DNA from: Amanita rubescens
Lineage: Eukaryota; Basidiomycota; Agaricomycetes; Agaricales; Amanitaceae
Assembly (NCBI GenBank): GCA_015039365.1
Contig: WION01000031.1
Location: forward strand, 124,001-188,000
Reading direction: 5' to 3'
DNA length: 64,000 bases
Position numbers and translations under genes: made by a program. The stretch's first letter is position 1. Each line of letters opens with the position of its first letter. The notes under the pieces are model-generated. The model saw nothing but the letters and a program-made list of their open reading frames with translations. It had not been told where the DNA came from and did no database searches. Positions 50,528 to 61,313 of this stretch are shown in pieces.

Positions 50528-50895
50528 CGTTGTAACTCAGAGTCTCAGACTAAGTCGCCTTGCCCGCGCTCAACCGCTTTGTCAGCGGTGCGTCCGCAGA
50601 CACAGCACGTGCTGCGAACCCCAACCTTGGTTCCGATTATAACCGAGTAGAATCGCGACCTTTTGATTACAGTGATATCTTGTCCTTTCCGGAATCCTAT
50701 CCCAGCACTCAAAAATTTTTGCCACTGAATTTGTGCAATTAGTCCGTTAATTTCTATGGAGACAGGTTTTATTCTTTGTCTTTACGCGATACAGTGACAA
50801 CGCTATGCATGATGTAGCGATGACATCGTGAATATATCCTAGTAGCATCAACGATTCCAGTGCGGAAAACTAGCTTTCCCTCGGCTTCCGGGTTG

Positions 50896-53178
50896 TCAGT
50901 ATGCCATAAATCGACGATCAACAGCATCACCATCTTCGTTTGGCACAACGTAGTCCGACATCCAAGCCGTATGGGGTCCATCTGACAAGCGTTCGAGAGG
51001 CCGCATATGCTGTCTCGTGCTCTGCTCATCGACAGGCAATGGCATGATGATTCTGAGCAGGGCCGCAAACTCTTTTGCAATATTTGCTGTGTGCAAGATC
51101 CCATACACATCCGGAGATCGGACACCACGAGCCAATATCGAGTATCGATTGCAGGAATCAACAGCAAGTCGTGCATCATTAGTCTTTTTCTTCAAGTCTT
51201 CGAGGGTATCATTCTGAACGTTCTTTCCCCTGCGATAAGTTTCAAGCTTCTCCGCAGCTGCATTCCATGTATCACAAAGAATTCCGAATTCACCGTCAGC
51301 AGGGGGTTCTGATACCGCGCATTTTATCTTCAAGCCATTGTCGTTGTAGCGGGATTCATTGCCAAGTTCCATGAGTATGACTAGGTGGGGAAGATGGTGT
51401 CGATCGCGATGAACACCAATTGGCCGTATCGCAAGTTCGGCCTGCTTGTCTTCGGCAACTTTATACTTGACCTGTACCACAACTGCGGAGAGTCGAGAGG
51501 GATCAAATTTTGAATCTAGATCGACGGAACCATGATATGAAGGAATTAGAAACTCGATTGATTCTTGGGAAAAGAAACATTGAAGCGCTGCGCCACGAGT
51601 CCATAGGTTCGCAAGCAGTTCCCTGCGTGTGTACAAATAAGCAGGTCCACGTAATGAAGCATTGACCATGTCATACTTACTGTGGTTTCTCAGGGATGAA
51701 GTCCTGGGTGCTGATCCAATGCGTAAAATTCACGTGTGCCATGCCAAAGGGACTGTTAAACTTCGATTGATCAGAACCAGTGAATATGTCTCTTCCGAAA
51801 AGTGTATGAAGGAAATAAAGCAGAGGGATAGGTTTCAAGAGATTCCGGCCACCACGTGAAGAATAAAGTGGGGCGGCGAAGTCGCGGGCAATGAGGATAA
51901 GTATCCGCGCCCCAAGTTCACCCAAAACACCCTTTTCGACGAGTCCCACGCCGCATAGATCTCGGCCCAGGGTGTCCAAAACGCGCCGTAGACGGTCCGG
52001 TTTTGATGTGTTGTACAATATATCAATACTCCCCATCACGAGGATGGGCTCTGAAGGCGAGTGCGTGTAGGATGTGTCATCGTTGGTTGAGATGCCAGTG
52101 AGAATCCTCATGTGACGCGCAACACTGTGATCTCCGAGTTTTATAGCTTCCGAAGCACCTGGGACTGGTTCTAGACAGAGACGCTGTGAGAGTACAGCAA
52201 AGACGTGGTCCCTATCTGTGGGTCTAAAAGGCTCCCCATTTCGAAGTTGCCAGGAAGCCAAAGATATTATCTCGCCTGGTGTTTCTTCAGGTAGAAGTGC
52301 ACTCCACCTGGTAACGAAAATGAGTAGCTGTGGTTTACAGGCGAGATCTACGTACATTGGCCTTCCATATTGAGAGATGAACTCGATGGTTTGCATGTCA
52401 CCCATACTTACGCTTACTTGGGCATTGCTCGTGGCTATCGCTCGTTGGTCAAAGCCGAGATCAAAATAGGGTGTTAATAATCGAGCCACCTCCGATATGA
52501 GTTGCAAACCAGACACTATTGCTTCAATCAGATATGTGCAAGCAAGCGAAGCGCAGACTGACTGTTGCCAGTGGGACGAGGGCCATAATAGGATGTGCTC
52601 GATTTCGTTGCTATGAAGGTGTACCACATTCTTGTTCGTAGCTGATGCTGCACGAAACGCAGAAGAATCCAAAAGTGCGAATCCAATTTGTGTGCTTCGT
52701 CGAAATACATCACGCTTATCCTTTTCGCGGGAAGAACACCGGAAAGAAATTCCGTCAGTTTGTTGATGGCCTCCTTGGCATGGAGCTCGTAGATCTTGCG
52801 AGACATTGTAAAAGGTTCAAAAGAGTCGGGGGGTACAGGCTTGCCGTCCTTCGCTCTGGTAGGATTGTCTTGGGAGGCTTCCACGTCCGATTTCATCTGC
52901 CAATATGCTAAGAACGCTCAGCCGAAAGAAAAGTGAAACCACTGACTGATTCTGCTCGTTCAACCACTTTTGTAAAAAACTCTTCTCGGCGATCACGCGC
53001 CCCGGTTGGCTCCATAAGCCCATGCCAATACTCGAGTAATTGTGGTCCATCGAGCCCCTTCTCCTTGCATGCCTCTTGTAGCGTTTCAAGCATCGTTTGA
53101 TGTGCAGCAGCAAGGAAGCAAGCAATGGCAATATACGTAGTGAGAATCAAATTGTCAGTTTTGGGCAACGCGGAAAAG
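50896..53178 (-). pseudogene. NTPase-nuclease family copy C, C-terminal two thirds
   Basis: Nearly identical in DNA to copy A over 51380-52900 versus 42390-43890. It encodes Walker B ISVMYFDEAHKL, a long uninterrupted frame (51677-52672, 331 codons) covering the stretch that is broken in A and B, and the putative nuclease core LIPSYHGSVDLDSKFD with VVVQVKYK (near 51500). It ends GPHTAWMSDYVVPNEDGD at 50896. The gene is cut inside the KFFSALPK region by the copia element; its 5' part is at 61314-62165. Before that insertion copy C was probably the best preserved of the three. Confidence 0.78.
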
Positions 53179-53585
53179 TGACGAAGAAGACAGGTCTACG
53201 CGAGAGCGTGTCCACAGCATGAGCAGGTGCAATAGCTTACCTATTGCGATATAGTCTTAGCACTACTCTTCGGCGTAGTAGTGATAGTAAGAGGAAGAGA
53301 ATGGATTGTCCTATTCTACGATACAGGACAGGTTTATATACTAAGAGAGAACAAATATGTGTCTACATATGTGTAAGCGTATAGTATAGATGGGAAGATA
53401 TGGCGTGCTAAGCACACCATAAGGTGCGATCATGAGTCTATCATGATGTCACCATGATATCATAATGAAGTCATTATGATGTCATCTCTATGTCATACAT
53501 AAAGGATGACGCGAGCGATATGAGTAACATTGATTGTAGTCAATCAGTAGTTAATCATTCTATAAATATAATTCTATATTTAACA
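53179..53585 (-). repeat. Copia 3' LTR (407 bp)
   Basis: In element sense it begins TGTTAAATAT and ends CTTCTTCGTCA. It contains short repeated TCATGATG/CATCATGA blocks and a TATAAA-like TATATAAACC stretch. Confidence 0.95.
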
Positions 53586-53598
53586 CACCCCTTCGCTT
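53586..53598 (-). promoter_or_regulatory. Copia polypurine tract
   Basis: In element sense GCGAAGGGGTG directly precedes the 3' LTR. Confidence 0.7.
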
Positions 53599-53607
53599 AG
53601 ATATCCT

Positions 53608-56600
53608 TTATTTAAAGTCTATGATGTTTTCATCATAGAAGGGATCTATATCCGATTCCTGTTGATCAATAAGACCATCAAGAAGTTCCATCAACTTCTT
53701 GTGTGATAGACGGTCAATTCCATCTAATTCAAGATTTTGCCAATCAAGAATAAATTTCGTCAAATCACGGATTTCCTCAGTCTCTAATCGATCTGGTCTT
53801 TTGATTAATGCATTTGTAGAAGTCGGATATTCTTCTAAGGAAAGTCCCAATCGTTCTCTAAAGAATTTGACCTTTTCAAAGGATAAATTCTTAGTCATGA
53901 GATCCGCATTCTGCTCGTTTGTTGGTATATATTCGAGAACTACCTTTTTAGTCTCGATCAACTCACGAACGAAATGATAGCGAATATCTATGTGCTTAGA
54001 ACGATGTTCTTGTGCAGGATTTTGTGCCCAAAATATAGCGCCTTGGTTATCTACGCTAAGTAAGATGCTTTTAATGGGTGCACCTATTTCATAAAATAGA
54101 TTTTCAACCCATGCAATTTGTCTTGCAGCATCTGATAAAGATATGTATTCTGCTTCAGTTGAAGACAGAGCTACAGTCTTTTGTTTTCTACTCGTCCAAG
54201 CTACCGCACCACCAGCTAACATTAAGACATAACCGTTTATAGATCGTCGTGTATTACGATCAGCGGCCCAGTCAGCGTCAGCATAGGCTCTAAATTTATT
54301 ATTGCCTTTGGCGCTATAAACGATTTTGACGTTTAAGGTATGAGCAACGTATTTGACTATATACAATGCTTTTTGGATATGTTCTTGGGACGGGTTTGAT
54401 GAAAATTGGGACATCAAAATTACTGCATAGATTATATCAGGCCTAGTTCCTAAGGCAAGATATAGAAGGGATCCTATTATCTGTTGATAATAAGAACGTT
54501 CCTGTGGTGTGCATTCTCCTTCGTTTTTTATAGGAGCATACCCAGCAGGTAACGGTGTGCGTACAGACTTGCAATCTTCAAGTCCAAACCGCTTAACAAC
54601 CTTCAAGGCATAAGGACCTTGATCTATGACTAAGAATCCTAAATCACGGTTGTAATTGACTTGGATTCGTAAATACTCTTTGATCTTTCCAAGATCACGA
54701 CATTCCCACATCTCCATAAATTTCTTTTTAATGGATGCGATGGTGGAATCGTCATTTCCCATAAAGAGTATATCATCGACATACAATATGCATATCATGA
54801 TAGTATTCTTGCTTTTACGAACGTAAACGCCAGAATCAGACAAGCATCGCTCAAAATGCAACGATTTCAACGATTTATCAGCTTGTTTATTCCAGGCATA
54901 TGATGCCTGTTTCAATCCATATATGGCTTTCCTCAGCCTATATACTTTAGATTCTTGTCCTTTTACAACGAAACCTTCTGGCTGGGCCATGTAAATATCT
55001 TCATCAAGATCGCCATATAAGAAGGCAGTTTTTACATCTAGGGCTTGTATATCCCAGTTTTCAAGCACTGATGTGGCCAGAAGTATTCGGATTGTTTCAT
55101 ATCTCGCTACAGGCGAGAATGTTTCGTCGTAATCTAATCCGGGACGTTGACTAAAACCTTTAGCTACGACGCGAGCTTTTTTGCGTCCATCGGTTTTTAA
55201 GTCGAAAACCCAACGACATCTGATTAGGTTTCGTCCTTTTGGAAGATCAACTAACTCCCAAATATCTCTAGATTGAAGAGATTTAAATTCGTCATCCATT
55301 GCAATCTTCCATTGTTTATACAATTGAGGATTACTGGAGCGCATTTTTGATATATCACTATAGTCATATGGAATATTATCTACAAGGGGGACAGCCGCTT
55401 TTAGAAGAAAATGAAGGAATTCATTTCCAGATTCATTAATCATTCGGGTTAAATGATCATGTTCCGCAGATTTTAATTCAGACTTTAAAGCGAAGATTTC
55501 TTTGAGTAGAGAAGCAGATTCATTCATTCTATCAGGGTTCCTGTCAGCTGACGGTGGATCCTGAGTCGAAGAACTCGGAGTTTTATCTTTTAACTGCTCT
55601 CTTAAAGCATCTCGCTTTTGCTGAATTTCCGCTTCTATCTGTGCAGGAGTTTTATCTCCATACGCGTTGTCTCTTTGTATCCTTGGAACTGGAAAACGAC
55701 CGGAACGGCGAGGACCTATTTGTACAGAGGGTGGACCAGGATCAGATACGATCGGTGGAGGAGGTCTAGGTCTCTGAGCAAATTCTCTAAAACGATCTCT
55801 TTGACGTTGTTCAAATTGATCAAATTCTCGATCCGTCATAAATGGGTTTTCTATTTCATCTCGATCTCTTTGATTCAAAGAGAAGGGATTATCTTCATCC
55901 ATAGGACTACGAGGCGAAGGTGGTCTAGATACATATGGTATCGGGGTTATAGGCCTAGAAGGAACAGGAGTCTCCTCTTTAATTTGTGGAGAGGGAGTAC
56001 GTCTAAAGGGTTCAGGAGTTTTACGTTTTTTAAACATATCACTCATTTGACGTTTGAATTGATCTCGTAAACGAGACTGTTTATCAATTCCTTGACCCTT
56101 TTTCCAATCATCGCGTTGTCTACGATAATTGTCACGTCTTTCTTGTTCTCTTTCTTCCCTTTGCCTTTGGATATTATCATCCAAAAAATCTCTTCGTCGA
56201 TCGGCAAATTCATCACCGTCATCATCATCGTTTGAATCATCCGAAGGGTCTGATTGCTGTCTATCAGGAGATGCACCCCTTCGATCCAAACCAGGTGAGC
56301 GTCTTCTGCTCGGAGAACGTCTACGGTTCTCTGGGAGTAAGTTATCTAAATCCAAATTTTGTGGAGGGCGGTTAGGTTCCTCTTGAGGAATCGCCTCCCA
56401 GATCGGACCAAGATCTTCAGTAATTATATCTGCAGTCTTTCCTTTGCGCGGAAACCTGTTTTCAAAGAATGTGGCCTGGGAGGATATGACCAGTGTGTTT
56501 GTCGACGTCATGAACCTATAGCCTTTGGTTCCTGATTCATATCCTACAAAAGTGCATAAAACGGATTTCTCGGACAGCTTATCCGGTCTCCGTTGATCAG

Positions 56601-59454
56601 GGATAAATACCCAGGCTTCACATCCAAATACTCGAAAGTATGATACGTCTGGCTTTTTATTAAGAAGATTTTCCAGAGGAGTCTTCCATTTAGTCCTTTT
56701 TAGGGGAGTGCGGTTGTACACATGCACAGCCGTTCTGAATGAGAACTCCCACCAAGATTTCGGACATCCTGCGTCTAATCGCATAGCTTCAGCTTTGTCT
56801 GACAAAGTCTGATTCATGCGTTCAACGCGACCATTTTGTTGTGGGGTGTAAGGAGCTGTCTGTTGATGTTTAATTCCTTTGGATTTAAGGAATTCTTCAA
56901 AGGCTTTATTTACAAATTCCCCCCCTCGATCAGAACGGAGGTGAGAAATAGGTTGTTTTGGATCTACAAACTCATTATACCATCCGGTAAAATATTCTAG
57001 AGTTTGATCTTTGGTTTTAAGTAAACCAATCCACGTATACGAAGTGAAATCGTCAACGATAACACCAATATATTTGTATTTGTGGTAAGATATGGCCGGT
57101 ACGGTCATAAGATCCATATGGAGTAACTCGAAGGGACGAGTAGCTCTCTTCGAAGACAGTTTATAAGGTTTTGCCTTCATTTTGCCTTTTAGACAACCTT
57201 CACAACGTAGTTTTCCTTCTGGAAGTGTAACTTCTTTCCATCCATTGACATTTAACGGTATCTTTGAGAAGACTTCGTTAGATGGATGACCAAAACGTTT
57301 ATGCCAGGTCTCGTAGTCTAATAATTTTTCTATAGACTCCGCGTTTGGTTTCTTTGTCGGTCTTCCAAGAATTAATTTAGAATTCCTGTTGGCTAAGCCA
57401 GGACCAGAAACCAATGTAGGATTCATTATAATAATCCTACCTCGAGCGTAAACTAATGTATCATCGGGCATAAGATAATGTCCTTCGATACACATTCTAC
57501 CCGAGTCTGTAAAGGAAAAGACTACCATTTTTTCATCTTGTTTACAAGTTAATCCTTGTCGGATCAATCTGCCGTTTGAAATCAAGCGTGCAGTTGCCCG
57601 TGGCATATATAATACCGGGAAGAGCTTTACGAGTGTTACTTCTCCTGTGGATAACTTGTGTTCAAGAATAACTGTGCCAAGTCCCTCAAGACGGTCTAAA
57701 CCATTAGCAGTTTTAACACTGTGGTTTTCATTTGCAGGAAATTCTCTGTATTCAGAGAAGTCTTTCCTACTAAAGGTAAAGTGATCGGATGCACCGGAGT
57801 CACACATCCATAGTGTATCTCCAGTACGTTTCTCAACACATTCCGGACAGGGACATGTTGGATGTACTTTATCCTTGAATTTTCTTTTATTGACTGCTAA
57901 ACATGTAAAAGGTTTCTTAAACATGTTACCAATATTATATGATCGCTCGATCATATTTGCATTATAAATGGTTGTATCACACGACTTATCTCTTACGAGG
58001 CAGTTTTCGTCTAAATTTTCTTTATAATTTATACTATCATATAGTACAGATTGTTCAAAGAAGGAATTTATAGTACGACGATGATGTCCCAATTTAGGGA
58101 ACACCATTTTCATCGCTGCCTCTATAAAGAGAAAGTTAGCCATTTCCAGCTTCTTAATGGTTTCATACCATTGTTCGCCGTTATCTTCATAGTAATAATC
58201 GTCATAATATAGTTCAGCTTCCTGATCTATATCCATGTTTTTGTAATCGATATCGTCTGACGATATCCCCATTCCTCGATTCGATTTATAGGACTCAAAG
58301 TCCAGTTCATCCTTTTCTCTTTGTTTGCCTTTACTAGAGCCGGCAACTGGCTCAGTGATGTCATAAGGCCCAATACGGGCGACGGTATGTGCAGAACTCA
58401 TAGTATGTTCTGCTGCTTTGGCAGCCTTCTTCTCGGCTGCATCTGCCTTTCGGCGTTCTCGGTTCCTCTCCCAGTTAGGACCACGTGTTTGGCCCTCAAC
58501 TTTACCCGGCCAATTTTGATTTGCCGGAGGAGCAGTAGGAGCCGGTGTTTGAGCGCCTTGTGGAGGCCTTGAATAAGGCCTCCCCCCACGTCCACGACCT
58601 GCTCCGCGGCCACGTCCGCGAGCACGTCCTCGTCCTCGACCACGTACTTGTTGCCATGGTTGCTGCTGTTGTTGCGACGTATTGGCCGTCGCGGCAGATT
58701 CAGGGTGCCTACGGCGCCACTCATTCTGGATTAAGGGAAGTATCCCTTGGATCGTAAGATCCGATGGTTCTGTTGTAGCTAGAACCACAGCGGCAAAATT
58801 GTCCCAATGACGGGGGACGGCTGAAAGTACAATCATTGCCTGTACGTTTTCAGGCAATACGATTCCGCTAGATGATAAGCGGTTTATTATGGCAAGGAGG
58901 TCGTTTAAGGATTGTGTGGGATCCTTTCTATCTTGAAACTTCCAAGTAACGGCTAATTGGAAGTCATTATATATACCGGCAGACGTTGTCACACCGTATT
59001 GATTTGCTAAATTCCGCCATAAGACTCTGGCGGCATTTACTTCTGAATTGATCTGCTGGATAGTAGCAGAACATTTCATATTTATGGATCCAAGGATGCG
59101 ATCATCCTCGACAACCCAATCATCAAAAGCCTTTTTGACGGCCTTTGCATCATCAACCATTTGTTGGGTGATAGCCGGTTCACCCTCAACGGCTGGGATT
59201 GCAGGTGTTGCTGGATGTGCACCATGTGCGGCAACTGCTGCTACCGCAGGTTGTGCAGTTATAGCTGCACGAACACCTGTGTCAATGAAGAATTGTTGTA
59301 GCGGAGTAATCCGCGGAGGATGAACATAATCATCCTTAAGGTACTGAAACAGTCCCTTTGTTTGTAATAGGAAACGCATCATGCGTTCCCATTCTTTATA
59401 ATTAGTTCCATTCAAAACGGGAATGGAACTAGGAATCGTCAAGTCATTAGACAT
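53608..59454 (-). CDS. Copia gag-pol polyprotein (1948 residues)
   Basis: One uninterrupted ORF. The Gag part has the copia start (IPVLNGTNYKEWERMM), a UBN2-like region (QYGVTTSAGIYNDFQ) and an RGG/RGR-rich tail (about 275-300) instead of a CCHC zinc knuckle. Protease DSGASDH is near residue 550. Integrase follows with its HHCC finger (WHKRFGHP, CEGCLKGK) and DDE core (HMDLMT, RSDRGGEFV, NGRVERMNQ). RT carries YVDD near 1555, and RNase H (ADADWAAD, STEAEYISLSDAA) is C-terminal. A basic/acidic Arg-Asp-Glu-rich linker of about 300 residues joins integrase to RT. All catalytic motifs are present. The start ATG lies one base after the stop of an upstream frame. Confidence 0.96.
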   Translation of the reverse strand: MSNDLTIPSSIPVLNGTNYKEWERMMRFLLQTKGLFQYLKDDYVHPPRITPLQQFFIDTGVRAAITAQPAVAAVAAHGAHPATPAIPAVEGEPAITQQMVDDAKAVKKAFDDWVVEDDRILGSINMKCSATIQQINSEVNAARVLWRNLANQYGVTTSAGIYNDFQLAVTWKFQDRKDPTQSLNDLLAIINRLSSSGIVLPENVQAMIVLSAVPRHWDNFAAVVLATTEPSDLTIQGILPLIQNEWRRRHPESAATANTSQQQQQPWQQVRGRGRGRARGRGRGAGRGRGGRPYSRPPQGAQTPAPTAPPANQNWPGKVEGQTRGPNWERNRERRKADAAEKKAAKAAEHTMSSAHTVARIGPYDITEPVAGSSKGKQREKDELDFESYKSNRGMGISSDDIDYKNMDIDQEAELYYDDYYYEDNGEQWYETIKKLEMANFLFIEAAMKMVFPKLGHHRRTINSFFEQSVLYDSINYKENLDENCLVRDKSCDTTIYNANMIERSYNIGNMFKKPFTCLAVNKRKFKDKVHPTCPCPECVEKRTGDTLWMCDSGASDHFTFSRKDFSEYREFPANENHSVKTANGLDRLEGLGTVILEHKLSTGEVTLVKLFPVLYMPRATARLISNGRLIRQGLTCKQDEKMVVFSFTDSGRMCIEGHYLMPDDTLVYARGRIIIMNPTLVSGPGLANRNSKLILGRPTKKPNAESIEKLLDYETWHKRFGHPSNEVFSKIPLNVNGWKEVTLPEGKLRCEGCLKGKMKAKPYKLSSKRATRPFELLHMDLMTVPAISYHKYKYIGVIVDDFTSYTWIGLLKTKDQTLEYFTGWYNEFVDPKQPISHLRSDRGGEFVNKAFEEFLKSKGIKHQQTAPYTPQQNGRVERMNQTLSDKAEAMRLDAGCPKSWWEFSFRTAVHVYNRTPLKRTKWKTPLENLLNKKPDVSYFRVFGCEAWVFIPDQRRPDKLSEKSVLCTFVGYESGTKGYRFMTSTNTLVISSQATFFENRFPRKGKTADIITEDLGPIWEAIPQEEPNRPPQNLDLDNLLPENRRRSPSRRRSPGLDRRGASPDRQQSDPSDDSNDDDDGDEFADRRRDFLDDNIQRQREEREQERRDNYRRQRDDWKKGQGIDKQSRLRDQFKRQMSDMFKKRKTPEPFRRTPSPQIKEETPVPSRPITPIPYVSRPPSPRSPMDEDNPFSLNQRDRDEIENPFMTDREFDQFEQRQRDRFREFAQRPRPPPPIVSDPGPPSVQIGPRRSGRFPVPRIQRDNAYGDKTPAQIEAEIQQKRDALREQLKDKTPSSSTQDPPSADRNPDRMNESASLLKEIFALKSELKSAEHDHLTRMINESGNEFLHFLLKAAVPLVDNIPYDYSDISKMRSSNPQLYKQWKIAMDDEFKSLQSRDIWELVDLPKGRNLIRCRWVFDLKTDGRKKARVVAKGFSQRPGLDYDETFSPVARYETIRILLATSVLENWDIQALDVKTAFLYGDLDEDIYMAQPEGFVVKGQESKVYRLRKAIYGLKQASYAWNKQADKSLKSLHFERCLSDSGVYVRKSKNTIMICILYVDDILFMGNDDSTIASIKKKFMEMWECRDLGKIKEYLRIQVNYNRDLGFLVIDQGPYALKVVKRFGLEDCKSVRTPLPAGYAPIKNEGECTPQERSYYQQIIGSLLYLALGTRPDIIYAVILMSQFSSNPSQEHIQKALYIVKYVAHTLNVKIVYSAKGNNKFRAYADADWAADRNTRRSINGYVLMLAGGAVAWTSRKQKTVALSSTEAEYISLSDAARQIAWVENLFYEIGAPIKSILLSVDNQGAIFWAQNPAQEHRSKHIDIRYHFVRELIETKKVVLEYIPTNEQNADLMTKNLSFEKVKFFRERLGLSLEEYPTSTNALIKRPDRLETEEIRDLTKFILDWQNLELDGIDRLSHKKLMELLDGLIDQQESDIDPFYDENIIDFK

Positions 59455-59455
59455 A

Positions 59456-60040
59456 TTAGACGAGGAAGGCGGAGGTGAGGATTATAATATAGGCGGTTAG
59501 AAGACGCCAAAAGAAATGGAAGTTTCTTTGATTTTCGAGGTTTTCGACCTCTTGATTATCTCTTTCGAGATTACGGCGTGTACGCCTATTTGCTATGTGT
59601 TGGGCTACTGAAGTGCCCCTGGGTGGAATCCAAAGATCTAAGGTGGGTGTAACACCTTCTTCGATAGCTTCTTGACGACGACGATGTATTATATCGTCTT
59701 GCAAGGTGCGACCGTTTCTAAGTCGCGCAGCTAGGAAGTGATCTCTTCGATCGTGAACTGTGACAGGTCCACGAGTTGTGACACCGAATCTGGTGTCAGG
59801 GTTGACAACACGAACTATCGTCCTAGAATGGGACGAAGATGGAATTGGTGCTGGTGTATCAATAAAAGTCCGGTTCCCTAAGGTTAAGGGAAACGGTGGG
59901 ATTGGAGCGTCGTAAGAAGGAGGTAATCTCCGGGTAGGAGGAAATGATTCTCCTTCGGCTTCGTAGACTGGTAACGGAGTACTAGTTTCAGAATCCAGTT
60001 TTCTTTTTCTAAAAGAGAATTTAATGAGCTTAAAGCTTAA
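59456..60040 (-). CDS. Copia upstream accessory reading frame, Met-less, membrane-tailed
   Basis: An open frame of up to 194 codons lies directly before gag and ends with TAA one base before the gag ATG (TAATATG). It contains no ATG at all. A good splice acceptor (CTCTTTTAG, G at 60009) near its start suggests it is the last exon of a spliced leader ORF. The protein is Pro-rich at first (PPTRRLPPSYDAPIPPFP), then basic (RRDHFLAARLRNGR, RRTRRNLERD), and ends in one hydrophobic segment (FWRLLTAYIIILTSAFLV), like a tail-anchored protein. No family is recognised. Chance openness is possible, but biased composition and precise stop-start coupling argue for a real product. Confidence 0.55.
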   Translation of the reverse strand, partial: LSFKLIKFSFRKRKLDSETSTPLPVYEAEGESFPPTRRLPPSYDAPIPPFPLTLGNRTFIDTPAPIPSSSHSRTIVRVVNPDTRFGVTTRGPVTVHDRRDHFLAARLRNGRTLQDDIIHRRRQEAIEEGVTPTLDLWIPPRGTSVAQHIANRRTRRNLERDNQEVENLENQRNFHFFWRLLTAYIIILTSAFLV

Positions 60041-60894
60041 TTAAAGCTTAAAAGTCTAATTCGTCTTTATTAAGTTACCAGGGTGCCATAGACTAGAATG
60101 TCAGACTATATAGAGTTCCTCGGTTACGAGTACAGTCCATATTCGGTTAAACCAACCGACCCTGAGTAACTTAGTTACAAGCCAAGCTTAGATAAAGCTC
60201 AGGTCCACAGGTCCACTCGGTCTTGAAAGCTCGGATTATCCCTGAATGCTGTAAATGACATGCTAAGTCAATCGCTGGCTCAAGCGCTCTTGGGCGAACC
60301 ACGGTTTTACCCGTTGCGATTGTAAATAGAAATAATGTCTGGTCCATAAACCCCCCAGACCATTATGTAAGCACGACCGGTAACCAATATGAAACTTCTA
60401 AATGGGATTATGGGATTACCATAGAGCCCAAACTTAGAATGATCCTAACGATCATTCCGACTAAAGGAGTCCCTAAGGGCGCATCCTTAATAGACTGCGT
60501 GTACCACCCTCAATGAGGTGTCAGCACGTCCTTTATACTAGAAGTTTCTATATACGAGCCATATTGTATTATAAAGCCTCTAGGGGCTTATGATGTTATA
60601 TCGTGCATGAATACCCCAGTCACATCACAGAGGGCAAGTATAACTCTGTGGGGGTCGACGTTGCCATGCCAGCGTCGAGAAACATAGGAAGTACCCTTAT
60701 CCCTGGGTGTCTAGGAGATCCCCCTAAAGCCCTAGGGTCCGGGCGCATGTCATTAGCGCATATGCCATATCAAGGATTAGTGATATCAAGATGATAAGAC
60801 CATATCAGGCTCGCTGCGATACTATACCAGTGGGACATCATGTCGGATGACGAGCAAGCGAGCGGCGATGTGGGTCCTGGCAATATCGACGGCG
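60041..60894 (-). other. Copia leader, non-coding part
   Basis: About 850 bp between the primer site and the accessory frame. No ORF with a recognisable motif. It probably holds packaging signals and perhaps an intron joining to 60008. Confidence 0.5.
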
Positions 60895-60906
60895 GGGCCC
60901 ATAACC
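60895..60906 (-). promoter_or_regulatory. Copia primer-binding site (half initiator-tRNA type)
   Basis: In element sense the bases after the 5' LTR read GGTTATGGGCCC. This is complementary to the anticodon-loop half of initiator tRNA-Met (…GGGCCCAUAACC), the primer type known for Drosophila copia, rather than to a tRNA 3' end. Confidence 0.78.
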
Positions 60907-61313
60907 TGACGAAGAAGACAGGTCTACGCGAGAGCGTGTCCACAGCATGAGCAGGTGCAATAGCTTACCTATTGCGATATAGTCTTAGCACTACTCTTCG
61001 GCGTAGTAGTGATAGTAAGAGGAAGAGAATGGATTGTCCTATTCTACGATACAGGACAGGTTTATATACTAAGAGAGAACAAATATGTGTCTACATATGT
61101 GTAAGCGTATAGTATAGATGGGAAGATATGGCGTGCTAAGCACACCATAAGGTGCGATCATGAGTCTATCATGATGTCACCATGATATCATAATGAAGTC
61201 ATTATGATGTCATCTCTATGTCATACATAAAGGATGACGCGAGCGATATGAGTAACATTGATTGTAGTCAATCAGTAGTTAATCATTCTATAAATATAAT
61301 TCTATATTTAACA
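60907..61313 (-). repeat. Copia 5' LTR (407 bp)
   Basis: Identical by eye to 53179-53585. Followed on the right by target duplication AAAAG. Confidence 0.95.

Larger units (their letters stand above)
53179..61313 (-). mobile_element. Complete Ty1/copia LTR retrotransposon (8135 bp)
   Basis: Two 407 bp LTRs (53179-53585, 60907-61313) that look identical are flanked by a perfect target duplication AAAAG (53174-53178 and 61314-61318). Inside, on the minus strand, are a half-tRNA-type primer site, a long leader with an extra reading frame, one uninterrupted gag-pol ORF in the copia order (integrase before RT), and a polypurine tract. It inserted into an exon of NTPase copy C. Identical LTRs and an open ORF suggest a recent, potentially active copy. 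Confidence 0.97.
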
